From the NCBI GenBank assembly GCA_001577345.1, contig LSLI01000022.1:1-34506 (forward strand): DNA of 34,506 nucleotides, read 5' to 3'. Within the stretch, counting starts at the first letter, position 1. Each line of letters starts with the position of its first letter. The notes beneath the pieces are model-generated. The model did not search any database and was not told the DNA's origin. It saw nothing but the letters and a program-made list of their open reading frames with translations. The position numbers and the translations under genes were made by a program. Source of the DNA: Candidatus Gallionella acididurans (GTDB lineage Bacteria; Pseudomonadota; Gammaproteobacteria; Burkholderiales; Gallionellaceae). Below are positions 24,578-33,076 of this stretch, piece by piece.

Positions 24578-25054
24578 ATGGCGGTGCAATTGCTCAAAAC
24601 GCTGCGCGCGGTTGCGCTGATTGAGGCGACCAAGGGCATGCTGGTCATATTGACCGGATTCGGCGCGCTTTCGCTGATCCATCGCGATGTTCAGCAATTC
24701 GCCGAGCGCCTGGTCGGCCACCTGCACCTCAACCCGGCAAAACATTTCCCGCAGATCTTCATCGAAGCCGCATCCCATCTCACCGATGCCCGCCTGTGGA
24801 CGCTGGCTGCATTTGCCGCGGCTTACGGGCTGGTGCGGCTGATCGAGGCCTACGGCCTGTGGCATGGCCGGCGCTGGGCCGAATGGTTTGCCGCCGCGAG
24901 CGGCGCAATCTATGTCCCGTTCGAGCTTTATGAATTGCTGCACAAGGTCAGCTGGCTTGCGCTGGGTACGCTGGCGGTCAATCTGCTGGTGGTGGGCTTG
25001 ATGCTGTTTGCGTTGAGGCGCAGCCATCCGGCGAAAGGCATCCCGCCCGCCTGA
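24578..25054 (+). CDS. DUF2127-like integral membrane protein
   Basis: The 158-residue protein has about four hydrophobic segments and matches my memory of the DUF2127 family: LIEATKGMLVILTGFGALSLIH at the start, a middle RLIEAYGLWHGRRWAEWFAAASGAIYVPFELYEL and a final LGTLAVNLLVVGLMLFALRR helix. It follows tonB after 13 bases and is likely in the same operon, but DUF2127 proteins are found in many settings and the function is unknown. A weak GGGAGC is the ribosome binding site. It converges with the RND operon 43 bases away, with no clear terminator between. Confidence 0.75.
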   Translation: MAVQLLKTLRAVALIEATKGMLVILTGFGALSLIHRDVQQFAERLVGHLHLNPAKHFPQIFIEAASHLTDARLWTLAAFAAAYGLVRLIEAYGLWHGRRWAEWFAAASGAIYVPFELYELLHKVSWLALGTLAVNLLVVGLMLFALRRSHPAKGIPPA

Positions 25055-25097
25055 TTCACCCTGAAAACGCAATTCGAGTTACAGGGGATGAAGCGGG

Positions 25098-26576
25098 TTA
25101 TCGCGCGGGCGTGCCCTGGGTCATGTCTCCTCCCAGTGCCTTGACCAGGCCGATGCTGTTAATGACGTTTTGGCGTTGCAGTTCGATTTGCGCCGTGTTC
25201 GCACTCAGGGTAATGCGTTCACTTTGCAGCACCTCGATTTGATTCCCCAGCCCGCCGGCGTAGCGGTATTGCGCCTGCTGCTGCGCGGCCTGTGCCGCCG
25301 ACATGGCTTGCCGTGCGCTGCCCAGGGCCAGGTTCAATGCATGCTGGCTGGACAAACCATCCTCCACTTCGCGCCAGGCGGTCAATACGGTATTGCGGTA
25401 ACGGGCGGCAGACTCTTCCCACTGGGCCCTGGCCAGATCGCTCAGGGCCTGCAATTGTCCGCCGTTGAACAGGTTCAGGCCCAAGGCGGGTCCCACTGAC
25501 CAGAATCGATTGGGCGCGTTGAGCCATCCCGCAGCGGATTTGCTTTCATAGCCGGCAGCGGCATTGAGGCTGAACACGGGGAAGAATGCGGCCCGCGCCA
25601 CGCCTATCTGCGCGTTGGCAGCCATCACCGCACGTTCCGCACTGGCAATATCGGGACGCCTTTCCAGCAAGGTCGAGGGCAAGCCTATCTCCGGCTGCAG
25701 CGGCTGAGCATCGAATGTGCGCGTGGCAGGCAAGGCAAAGTTGTCGGGGTTCGCGCCGACAATCAGGGCGATCGCGTGCTCCAGCTGTTTGCGCTGACCC
25801 TGCAGGGCGAACAGCTGGGCGCTGGTATTTTGCAAACTCAGTTGCGCCAAGTCGATATCAGATTCGGTGGCGAATCCCTGTTCCATCATTTTTTCCGTCA
25901 ACTGCTTGTTCTCCCGCCAGTTGCCGGTCACATGCTGCAACAGATCAATCTGCACGTCGGTGGCCTGCAGGTTGAAATAATCGGTGGCCAATTCGGCCTG
26001 TGTGGATAAGCGCAACGCGGCCAGGTCATCTGCGCTGGCCTGAGCCAATGCGGCGGCGGCCGTGCTGGCATTGCGCAAGGCACCCCACAAATCAATCTCG
26101 TAATTTATGTTCAGGCCCACCGTATTATCCTGGTAGCTGGTATTGATGCCGGGAGGAAACAACGGCTTGTTCGACGAGATGCGCCCGTTTTGATGGGATG
26201 CATCGGCGCTGACCTGGGGAAACAGCTCGGCATTCTGCGCGCGTGCAATGTCGCGGGCCTGCATCAGGCGTGCGGCGGCGGCCAGCAGGTTCTGGTTGGC
26301 GTCTTGCGCCTGCACTTCCAATTGATTCAATTGTGTATCGCGGAAGCTTTCCCACCACGCGCCTGGCGGCGCCGAGGGCGCAGCGTGAACTTCTACCCAG
26401 GCTCCTGTTTCCTGATAGGCGGCGGCGGCAGTCATCCTGGGCGGTTCATAGGTCGGCGCCAATGAACAAGCGCCCAACAGCGCCGCGCCGGCAAACAGTC
26501 CCGCGCATCTGATCACGGCGCTTGCCCTGGTGGCCGGCGGCGCAGGCGCGGCACATGGACTGTGCGTGGCACTCAT
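25098..26576 (-). CDS. RND efflux outer-membrane factor lipoprotein (NodT/OprM type)
   Basis: The 492-residue protein is the TolC-like exit duct of a tripartite pump. It carries a lipoprotein signal ending AALLGAC (acylated Cys37; the leader is unusually long with a Pro/Ala-rich cytosolic start). The two outer-membrane-factor repeats are seen: SFRDTQLNQLEVQAQDANQNLLAAAARL ... YEIDLWG in the first and RPDIASAERAVMAANAQIGVARAAFFP ... GNQIEVLQSERITLSANTAQ in the second. Its start overlaps the stop of the adaptor gene in an ATGA, so it is translationally coupled and last of three genes. Confidence 0.92.
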   Translation of the reverse strand: MSATHSPCAAPAPPATRASAVIRCAGLFAGAALLGACSLAPTYEPPRMTAAAAYQETGAWVEVHAAPSAPPGAWWESFRDTQLNQLEVQAQDANQNLLAAAARLMQARDIARAQNAELFPQVSADASHQNGRISSNKPLFPPGINTSYQDNTVGLNINYEIDLWGALRNASTAAAALAQASADDLAALRLSTQAELATDYFNLQATDVQIDLLQHVTGNWRENKQLTEKMMEQGFATESDIDLAQLSLQNTSAQLFALQGQRKQLEHAIALIVGANPDNFALPATRTFDAQPLQPEIGLPSTLLERRPDIASAERAVMAANAQIGVARAAFFPVFSLNAAAGYESKSAAGWLNAPNRFWSVGPALGLNLFNGGQLQALSDLARAQWEESAARYRNTVLTAWREVEDGLSSQHALNLALGSARQAMSAAQAAQQQAQYRYAGGLGNQIEVLQSERITLSANTAQIELQRQNVINSIGLVKALGGDMTQGTPAR

Positions 26577-27748
26577 GATTTTTTCCGCTGCATCCTGGTC
26601 ATTTCTTCCGGGGCGACGCGATCGCCTTCACTGATGTCATCCGGCGGACTCACGATGACCTGCTGGCCGGCATTCAAACCCTGGGTGATTTCTATCGCCC
26701 GCCCCAGGTTCTTTCCCACCGTGATGGGCTGCAAATGCACCGTGTTGTCGGGCAGCAATACCGCCATGAATGTGCCTTCCGCCCTGAAAATCAGGGCGTT
26801 CGCCGGCATCGTGACGACGCCCGGCGCGGAATGCTGGCGGAAGTGCGCTTCGATATAAGCGCCCGGCAGTAGCGTGTTTTGCGGGTTGTCCAGCTGCAAT
26901 TCAACCAGCACCGTATGGGTCACCGGATCGACGGCATGGGCGGTATCCGTGCATAGCGCGGACCAGGTACGGTCGGCCTGCCCGCGCACACTGATGGGCA
27001 CGGTATCCCCTTTATGAACCAGCGCGCCCTGGTCTTCCGGAACGGGTATGTATGCCCGCAATTTGCGCGTGTCCGCCAGATGAAAAAGCTCCCTTGCCTT
27101 GCCGTTGGCAGAACCCGTATCGATCATCGTGCCGATATCGATGTTGCGCACGGTGATGATGCCATTGTAGGGCGCGACTATCCTTTTATACACGTCCAGC
27201 TGGTGAAAGCGCTCCAGGTTATTGCGGGCGGCCTGCACGGCAGCCTGCTTGGCGGCGGCGTCATACTGCTTGTTGTCCAGATCCTGCTGTGAAACTGTTT
27301 TGGTGGCCAGCAGCGTGGTGTAACGCTGCGCGGTGATCTCGGCCAACTGTGCATTGGCGACTGCGGTACGCAGGTCAGCCTCCGCCTGCAGGGCCTGCTG
27401 GACTATTTCGGGCGTCTCGATTTCGGCAATCAGCTGCCCCGCAGTGACGGCTTGGCCGATATCCACCTTCCAGCTTTTCAGGTAGCCGCTGGTGTGCGCG
27501 TAAATAGGCGTCTCTACCCACGCCTGCAGCGAGCCCGGCAACACCAGCTCTCCGCCGGACTCATCAGACAGCGGATGCATCACACCGACATGCGGTATGG
27601 CCGCCTGCTCCGCATCACTCACCAGATCGGCGTGCGCCGCACGGCGGGAAAATATTCCCCATGCCACGGCGAGAATGGCGCAAAGCAGGACAACCAGGAC
27701 GATCAGGCGCATCCGCTTGAATGAATTCGGGGAAGACGGTGTAGGCAT
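26573..27748 (-). CDS. RND efflux periplasmic adaptor (HlyD/AcrA family)
   Basis: The 391-residue protein has a membrane anchor (LIVLVVLLCAILAVAWGIF), a lipoyl/hairpin region (TSGYLKSWKVDIGQAVTAGQLIAEIETPEI), an alpha-helical hairpin at about residues 110-180, a return lipoyl half (RIVAPYNGIITVRNIDIGTMID) and a beta-barrel plus membrane-proximal domain. The ATG at 27748 has GGAGA about six bases before it and lies one base after the pump stop; the in-frame upstream codons overlap the pump gene. It links pump and outer-membrane factor. Confidence 0.92.
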   Translation of the reverse strand: MPTPSSPNSFKRMRLIVLVVLLCAILAVAWGIFSRRAAHADLVSDAEQAAIPHVGVMHPLSDESGGELVLPGSLQAWVETPIYAHTSGYLKSWKVDIGQAVTAGQLIAEIETPEIVQQALQAEADLRTAVANAQLAEITAQRYTTLLATKTVSQQDLDNKQYDAAAKQAAVQAARNNLERFHQLDVYKRIVAPYNGIITVRNIDIGTMIDTGSANGKARELFHLADTRKLRAYIPVPEDQGALVHKGDTVPISVRGQADRTWSALCTDTAHAVDPVTHTVLVELQLDNPQNTLLPGAYIEAHFRQHSAPGVVTMPANALIFRAEGTFMAVLLPDNTVHLQPITVGKNLGRAIEITQGLNAGQQVIVSPPDDISEGDRVAPEEMTRMQRKKS

Positions 27749-27749
27749 A

Positions 27750-30700
27750 TTATTCTCCAGGGACAGGTGTGATTGCGCGCTTGTTGCGGCGCAGCAGGCT
27801 GAACAAGGCGGGCACCAGCAGCAGTGTCGCGGGGGTGGCAAACAGCAAGCCGCCGATCACGGCCCGGCCCAAGGGCGCATTCTGTTCCCCGCCGTCGCCC
27901 AGGCCCAAAGCCATCGGGAGCATACCGATCATCATCGCCAGGGCTGTCATCATCACCGGGCGCAAACGGGTGGTGCCCGATTCCAGCGCGGCATCCCGCG
28001 AACTCAATCCGTCGCTCAGGCGTTCTCGGGCAAAGCTCATGATCAGGATGCTGTTCGCCGCACCCACCCCCATGCACATGATCGCACCGGTCAGCGCGGG
28101 CACACTGAGCGTGGTGTGCGTCAGGAACAGCATCCACACGATGCCCGCCAATGCGGCGGGCAACGCCGCAATGACAATGAGCGGATCCAGCCAGGATTGA
28201 AAATTCACCACGATCAGCAAATAAACCAGCACCACCGCACCCAGCAACCCCCATTCCAGGCTGCCGAAAGACTGCTCCATGGTTTGCACCTGTCCGCGCA
28301 GGGTAACAGTGCTGCCTTTGGGCAGGTTGTGCACATTCCCGGCAATGATACGTTGCAGTTGGGTCGCCACATCGCCCAGGTCAGTGCCTTGCACGGCACC
28401 GAATATATCCAGAGCGGGCTTGACATTGTAGTGACTCACTACCGCCGGCCCGGTGCTGTGTGTAAAACTGGCCAGGTTGGATAAAATCTGCGGCGCCGTG
28501 CCTGCGCCTATGGATATCGGGGTTTGCCCGAGATCATTCAGGTTTTGCATGCGGTATTGCGGCACTTGCGCCACCACGTTGTATTGCACGCCATTTTGCG
28601 GGTTAACCCAAAAACTGGGCGCGTTCTGGAAACTGCCCGACAGGCTGGTCAGCAAATTGCTCGCCACATCCTTTTCCGAGTAGCCCAGAATCTGGGCATT
28701 ATTCCGGTTCATCGAAACATCGATCTGCGGATAGTCGAAGGCCTGCTGCACATGCATATCCACCGCACCCGGCACCCTACGCACCTGCGGCAACAGCTTG
28801 GCCACATACGCCCGGTTGGCTTGCAAATTATTGCCCGATACCTGGATATCCAGCGGCGAGGGCAGGCCGAAATTAAGAATCTGGCTGACAATATCCGCGG
28901 GCAAAAACGAGAAAGTGGTACCGGGAAATTGCGCATTCAACGAACGGCGCAGTTTGCGCACGTAGTCTGCAGTCGCACCATGCCCGGGGGTCAGGCTGAT
29001 GTATATGTCGGCATCGCCGGGGCCTATCGGGGCCGAGGTGCTGTAGGACAAATTGATGCCGCTGTAGGGCAGGCCGATATTGTCGATAATACTGCTGACC
29101 TGATTCGCGGGAATGGCGGCGCGTATCGCAGTTTCAACGCGGTCGCACAATGCCGCCGTGTCTTCGATGCGCGTGCCGGTTGCGGCGCGGACATGCAATT
29201 TGATCAGCCCCGCATCCACCTGGGGGAAAAAATCCTCGCCTATCCACGGGCTCAGCAGGAACGAGGCTGCAATGGCCACGTAAAACAGCACCAGGAAACG
29301 GCGCGGCCTGGCCAGCACCGCCTCAAGAATCAGGTGGTAGGCGCCGCGGAATCGGTCAAAAGCGGCCTCGAAGCGCTGTTGCAAACGCGATCCCCAATGT
29401 CCGGGGTGGCGAACCTCTCCGGCATGATGGGCTTTCAGCCAGTATTTGGCCAGGGTGGGCACCAGCGTGCGCGACAGTATCCACGATGCCAGCATCGCAA
29501 ACACCACCGCTTCCGCCAGCGGAACAAACAGATATCTCGACACCCCGGGCAACAAAAACATCGGGATGAACACGATGCAAATGGCCAGCGTCGAAACAAG
29601 AGACGGCATCGCAATCTGGCGCGCGCCATCCAGAATGGCCGTTTCAGTATCCTTGCCCTGCTCCAGATGCCAGTTGATATTCTCTATTGCAACGGTGGCA
29701 TCATCCACCAGTATCCCCACCGCCAGGGCCAGGCCGCCCAGGGTCATGATGTTGATGGTTTCGCCCAGCCACGACAAAACGATAATCGAGGAAAGCACCG
29801 ACAAGGGAATCGAAATGGTAATAATCAGCGTGCTGCGCCAAGAGCCGAGAAACAGCAGGATCATCAAGCCGGTCAGGGCTGCCGCGGTGATACCTTCACG
29901 GATCACGCCATTGATCGCGGCCCGCACAAAAACAGACTGGTCACCCATGGTTTGCAGGGTCATGCCCTCCGGCATGTCGTTGCGCACCGAGGGCAGCAAA
30001 TTTTTAATGCCGCTGATAATGTTGAGTGTCGAGGCTGTGCCCGTTTTCAGTATGCTCATCAACACCGCATGATGGCCGTCTATCCTCACCATATTGGTTT
30101 GCGGCGGCGAGCCGTCGTGAACATGCGCCACATCGCGGATGTGAATCAGCGTGCCCTTTACGCTGCGCAGCGGGATGTCATTGATGGCTTCGATGTTGCT
30201 GAAGCTGACATTGAGCTTGATGAAATACTCCTTGTGCCCGATTTTTTGCGTGCCCGCCGGCAGGATCAGGTTCTGGTCGGCCAACGCGGTGGTCACATCC
30301 TGGGCGGATATTCCGTAAATGCGCAAAGCCTGCGGCTCCAGATCCACCTGTACCTGGCGTATCGCGCCTCCATAGGGATAGGGGGTCGAAGCTCCCGCAA
30401 CGGGCGACAACTGGGTACGGATAAAATTATTGCCGAAGTCGAACAGCTCGGCACCGGTGAGGCGCGCACTGGCCAGAGCCAACTGGATCACCGGGACACT
30501 GGACGCGTTGTAAGCCAGAATAAACGGCGGCGTAGTGCCCGGCGGCATGTAGCGCAGCAATGTTTGCGAGATGGACGTGATTTGCGCCACTGCCAGATCT
30601 TCGTTGACGTTGGGCTGGAAGAAATACTTCACTACCGCGATGCCATTGAGCGACTGCGACTCAATGTGTTCGATATTGTTCACCGTGGTGGTGGCCACCC

Positions 30701-30905
30701 GCTCACTGAACGTGGTGATATGGTTGGCCATGTCCTCCGGCGGCAAACCCGAGTAACTCCAGATTACCGAAACAACGGGGATATTGATATTGGGGAGAAT
30801 GTCGGTTGGAGTGCGCAGTATGCTGAATGCACCCAGCAGGACGATCAGCAGCGCCATGACCAGAAAGGTATAGGGCCGCTGCAGCGCAATTCTGACTATC
30901 CACAT
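27750..30905 (-). CDS. RND efflux inner-membrane pump (HAE1-like)
   Basis: The 1051-residue permease has the full RND layout: N-terminal helix RPYTFLVMALLIVLLGAFSI, two porter halves, and the proton-relay Asp pair D401-D402 in the fourth membrane helix (LAVGILVDDATVAIENI). The eleventh-helix motif RLRPVMMTALAM keeps the Arg and Thr of the relay. The tenth helix reads GVGAANSILIM, with Ala950 where AcrB has the essential Lys. It is first in an operon with the adaptor and outer-membrane factor, in the order pump-adaptor-duct, and spacing between genes is one base or overlap. The substrate is unknown. No good ribosome binding site precedes the ATG. Confidence 0.93.
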   Translation of the reverse strand: MWIVRIALQRPYTFLVMALLIVLLGAFSILRTPTDILPNINIPVVSVIWSYSGLPPEDMANHITTFSERVATTTVNNIEHIESQSLNGIAVVKYFFQPNVNEDLAVAQITSISQTLLRYMPPGTTPPFILAYNASSVPVIQLALASARLTGAELFDFGNNFIRTQLSPVAGASTPYPYGGAIRQVQVDLEPQALRIYGISAQDVTTALADQNLILPAGTQKIGHKEYFIKLNVSFSNIEAINDIPLRSVKGTLIHIRDVAHVHDGSPPQTNMVRIDGHHAVLMSILKTGTASTLNIISGIKNLLPSVRNDMPEGMTLQTMGDQSVFVRAAINGVIREGITAAALTGLMILLFLGSWRSTLIITISIPLSVLSSIIVLSWLGETINIMTLGGLALAVGILVDDATVAIENINWHLEQGKDTETAILDGARQIAMPSLVSTLAICIVFIPMFLLPGVSRYLFVPLAEAVVFAMLASWILSRTLVPTLAKYWLKAHHAGEVRHPGHWGSRLQQRFEAAFDRFRGAYHLILEAVLARPRRFLVLFYVAIAASFLLSPWIGEDFFPQVDAGLIKLHVRAATGTRIEDTAALCDRVETAIRAAIPANQVSSIIDNIGLPYSGINLSYSTSAPIGPGDADIYISLTPGHGATADYVRKLRRSLNAQFPGTTFSFLPADIVSQILNFGLPSPLDIQVSGNNLQANRAYVAKLLPQVRRVPGAVDMHVQQAFDYPQIDVSMNRNNAQILGYSEKDVASNLLTSLSGSFQNAPSFWVNPQNGVQYNVVAQVPQYRMQNLNDLGQTPISIGAGTAPQILSNLASFTHSTGPAVVSHYNVKPALDIFGAVQGTDLGDVATQLQRIIAGNVHNLPKGSTVTLRGQVQTMEQSFGSLEWGLLGAVVLVYLLIVVNFQSWLDPLIVIAALPAALAGIVWMLFLTHTTLSVPALTGAIMCMGVGAANSILIMSFARERLSDGLSSRDAALESGTTRLRPVMMTALAMMIGMLPMALGLGDGGEQNAPLGRAVIGGLLFATPATLLLVPALFSLLRRNKRAITPVPGE

Positions 30906-31236
30906 AAGAAAAATTTAAAAAAGGATTAAAAACCCGGGTGCCGGAAAACTCACCACCAAACCAGGGGGACTCGCATTAAAAACCCGCCTCGTCTGGTCTC
31001 ATGAAAGGCTTCAAGAGGTGCGTTCAGCCGGGGCGGTTGCGGATTCGGATGATTCATTCTTTTCGCCGCTTTTGCAAGTATTATCTTTACCTAATATGGA
31101 GTGTGCCTGAACGGCTGAAGTCCCGGATAACCATGATGAAAACAAGGTGGTCCTCCGCGAGGAGAGTGGAATGGGAGAAATAAAATGATGCGGAAAGAAT
31201 GCCCGGTATCCCGGAAAGCCCAAGCCGGATATTCCC
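30906..31236. other. gene-free leader of the RND operon
   Basis: This 331-base stretch has no convincing gene. Read on the minus strand it is the leader of the RND operon and the region after the gamma-glutamyltranspeptidase stop. It holds a 12-base direct repeat ATTAAAAACCCG (30925-30936 and 30975-30986), a CGGATATT/AATATCCG hairpin at 31226-31246 that overlaps the gamma-glutamyltranspeptidase stop, and a possible GATAAT -10 on the minus strand near 31080, without a clear -35. Short reading frames on both strands look random. Confidence 0.5.
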
Positions 31237-32982
31237 TCAATATCCGAGCGCCAGCCCGGTATTGCGCCGCGTGTCGTTCGCGCCGTAGTAGCGGTTGTCC
31301 CCCACAGGCTTGCCATTCAGCGATGGTGCGCCGACCAGGATCGCCGCGACGTGGTTGGCTTCCTGCGGAGGGCCGAACTTCTGGCCCCAGCCCTCCAGTG
31401 TCTTCTGCACCTCCGGGCTGATCGCGTCCGGCTCGAGGTTGGTGTAGTCCGGCAGCCATTGCTGGTGGAAACGCGGCGCATCCACCGCCTGCTGGATGTT
31501 CATGCCGTAGTCGATCACATTGAGCAGCGTCAGCAGCACCACGGTGATGATGCGGCTGCCACCCGGCGTGCCGAGCACCATCAGCGTTTTGCCGTCCCTC
31601 GTGACGATGGTCGGCGTCATCGAACTGAGCGGACGCTTGCCGGGCTCGATCGCGTTCGCCTCGCCCTGCACCAGGCCGAACTGGTTGGGCACGCCGGGCT
31701 TGATCGTGAAGTCGTCCATCTCGTCGTTCAGCAGCACGCCGGTGCCCGCGGCGGTAACCTTGGCGCCGAACCAGTCGTTCAGCGTGTAGGTGACAGCCAC
31801 CGCGTTGCCCCACTGGTCGATGATCGAGTAGTGCGTGGTGTTGTTGCCCTCTTGTAATGCGGTAGAAGGGTGCGGGTAAACACCGGGCTTGATCAGCAGC
31901 GAATCACCGGCCCTGTCCGCGACTATCATCGCGCGTACCTTCTCGGCGTATTTCTTGTCGAGCAAAGTGGCCAGCGGATTTTTCACGAAATCCGGGTCGC
32001 CGAGGTAACTGTTGCGGTCGGCATAAGCGTGGCGCATCGCCTCGATCTGGTACTGCACCGCCTGTGCCGAGCGATAGCCCAGTTCCTGCAGCGGATAGCC
32101 TTCCAGGATGTTCAGCATCTCGCACAGCGTCACGCCGCCCGAGCTCGGCGGCGGCGCGGAGACAATGCCGTAGCCGCGGTATGTGCACTCTACCGGCTTG
32201 AGCTCGCGCGTGCTGTACTCGTTCAGGTCGGCCTGGGTGATGATGCCCTTCCCTTCCCGCATGCTCGCGACGATAGCGCTGCCCACAGTCCCCTGATAAA
32301 AACCGGCCGCGCCGTTCTCGCTGATCAGCTTCAGCGTCTGCGCAAGATCATGCTGCACCAGCTTCTGCCCGGCCTTGAACGGCGCGCCGCGGTGCAGAAA
32401 GATCGCCGCCGAGGCCGGGTCTTTCCTGAAATATTCGGTCGCGGTTGCCAGCATGTCGATGTCGCCCTGCTCGAGCACAAAGCCCTGTTGCGCATATTTG
32501 ATCGCCGGGGCGAGCAGCCTGGCACGCTGCATCGTGCCGTATTCGGCGCGCGCCCTCTCCATGCCCGCCACCGTGCCCGGCACGCCGGCCGCGAGGTAGC
32601 CGTAAGTGCTCGCGCCCTGCACCACGTTGCCGTCCCGGTCGAGATACATGTCCGCGGTCGCGGCCAGCGGGGCCTTCTCGCGGAAGTCGATGAAAGTCTT
32701 GCGCCCATCGGCCAGTTGTATCGTCATGAAGCCGCCCCCGCCGAGATTGCCCGCCGCCGGGTAGACCACCGCCAGCGCATAGCCCACCGCGACGGCAGCA
32801 TCCACCGCATTGCCGCCCGCCTTCAGCACATCGACGCCGACGTGTGTCGCCAGATGCTGTGCCGTGACCACCATGCCGTGCTCGGCGGCGACGGGTTCCT
32901 GCGCAGCGGCCCGGGTCTCGGGCTGGCAGAGAGCGAGTGCTGCGGCAAGCAGGAAACTGGCGAGCGGAGTGGGTTTCATCAT
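31237..32982 (-). CDS. ggt: gamma-glutamyltranspeptidase
   Basis: The enzyme hydrolyses glutathione and other gamma-glutamyl compounds in the periplasm. The 581-residue precursor has a signal peptide (TPLASFLLAAALALCQPETRAAA). It shows the family body (GMVVTAQHLATHVGVDVLKAGGNAVDAAVA) and the autocleavage site before the nucleophile Thr382 in NNTTHYSIID. Processing would give subunits of about 360 (after signal removal) and 200 residues. The glycine pair in PLSSMTPTIV and the TPGGSRII motif complete the active site. The start at 32982 has no clear ribosome binding site; an upstream in-frame Met adds a non-signal-like leader. The APC permease gene lies 94 bases upstream in the same direction. 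Confidence 0.95.
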   Translation of the reverse strand: MMKPTPLASFLLAAALALCQPETRAAAQEPVAAEHGMVVTAQHLATHVGVDVLKAGGNAVDAAVAVGYALAVVYPAAGNLGGGGFMTIQLADGRKTFIDFREKAPLAATADMYLDRDGNVVQGASTYGYLAAGVPGTVAGMERARAEYGTMQRARLLAPAIKYAQQGFVLEQGDIDMLATATEYFRKDPASAAIFLHRGAPFKAGQKLVQHDLAQTLKLISENGAAGFYQGTVGSAIVASMREGKGIITQADLNEYSTRELKPVECTYRGYGIVSAPPPSSGGVTLCEMLNILEGYPLQELGYRSAQAVQYQIEAMRHAYADRNSYLGDPDFVKNPLATLLDKKYAEKVRAMIVADRAGDSLLIKPGVYPHPSTALQEGNNTTHYSIIDQWGNAVAVTYTLNDWFGAKVTAAGTGVLLNDEMDDFTIKPGVPNQFGLVQGEANAIEPGKRPLSSMTPTIVTRDGKTLMVLGTPGGSRIITVVLLTLLNVIDYGMNIQQAVDAPRFHQQWLPDYTNLEPDAISPEVQKTLEGWGQKFGPPQEANHVAAILVGAPSLNGKPVGDNRYYGANDTRRNTGLALGY

Positions 32983-33076
32983 GAAGTGTGGAGTAAATCT
33001 GCAATGTCGTTGCAATATTGTATATGCAAATAATTCTGCCCGGTTCCCTTAAGGCTTCGGCACAACCAATCTGCTC

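Noticed and set aside
28524..30929. 801-residue plus-strand frame
   Set aside because: It is antisense to the RND pump and has no recognisable domain; the pump on the other strand is certain.
31226..31246. CGGATATT/AATATCCG hairpin at the ggt stop as terminator
   Set aside because: The stem is AT-rich, overlaps the stop codon and has no T run, so it was not called a terminator.
31001..31316. Short frames on both strands between the RND operon and ggt
   Set aside because: No ribosome binding site, motif or coding-like composition; treated as non-coding.
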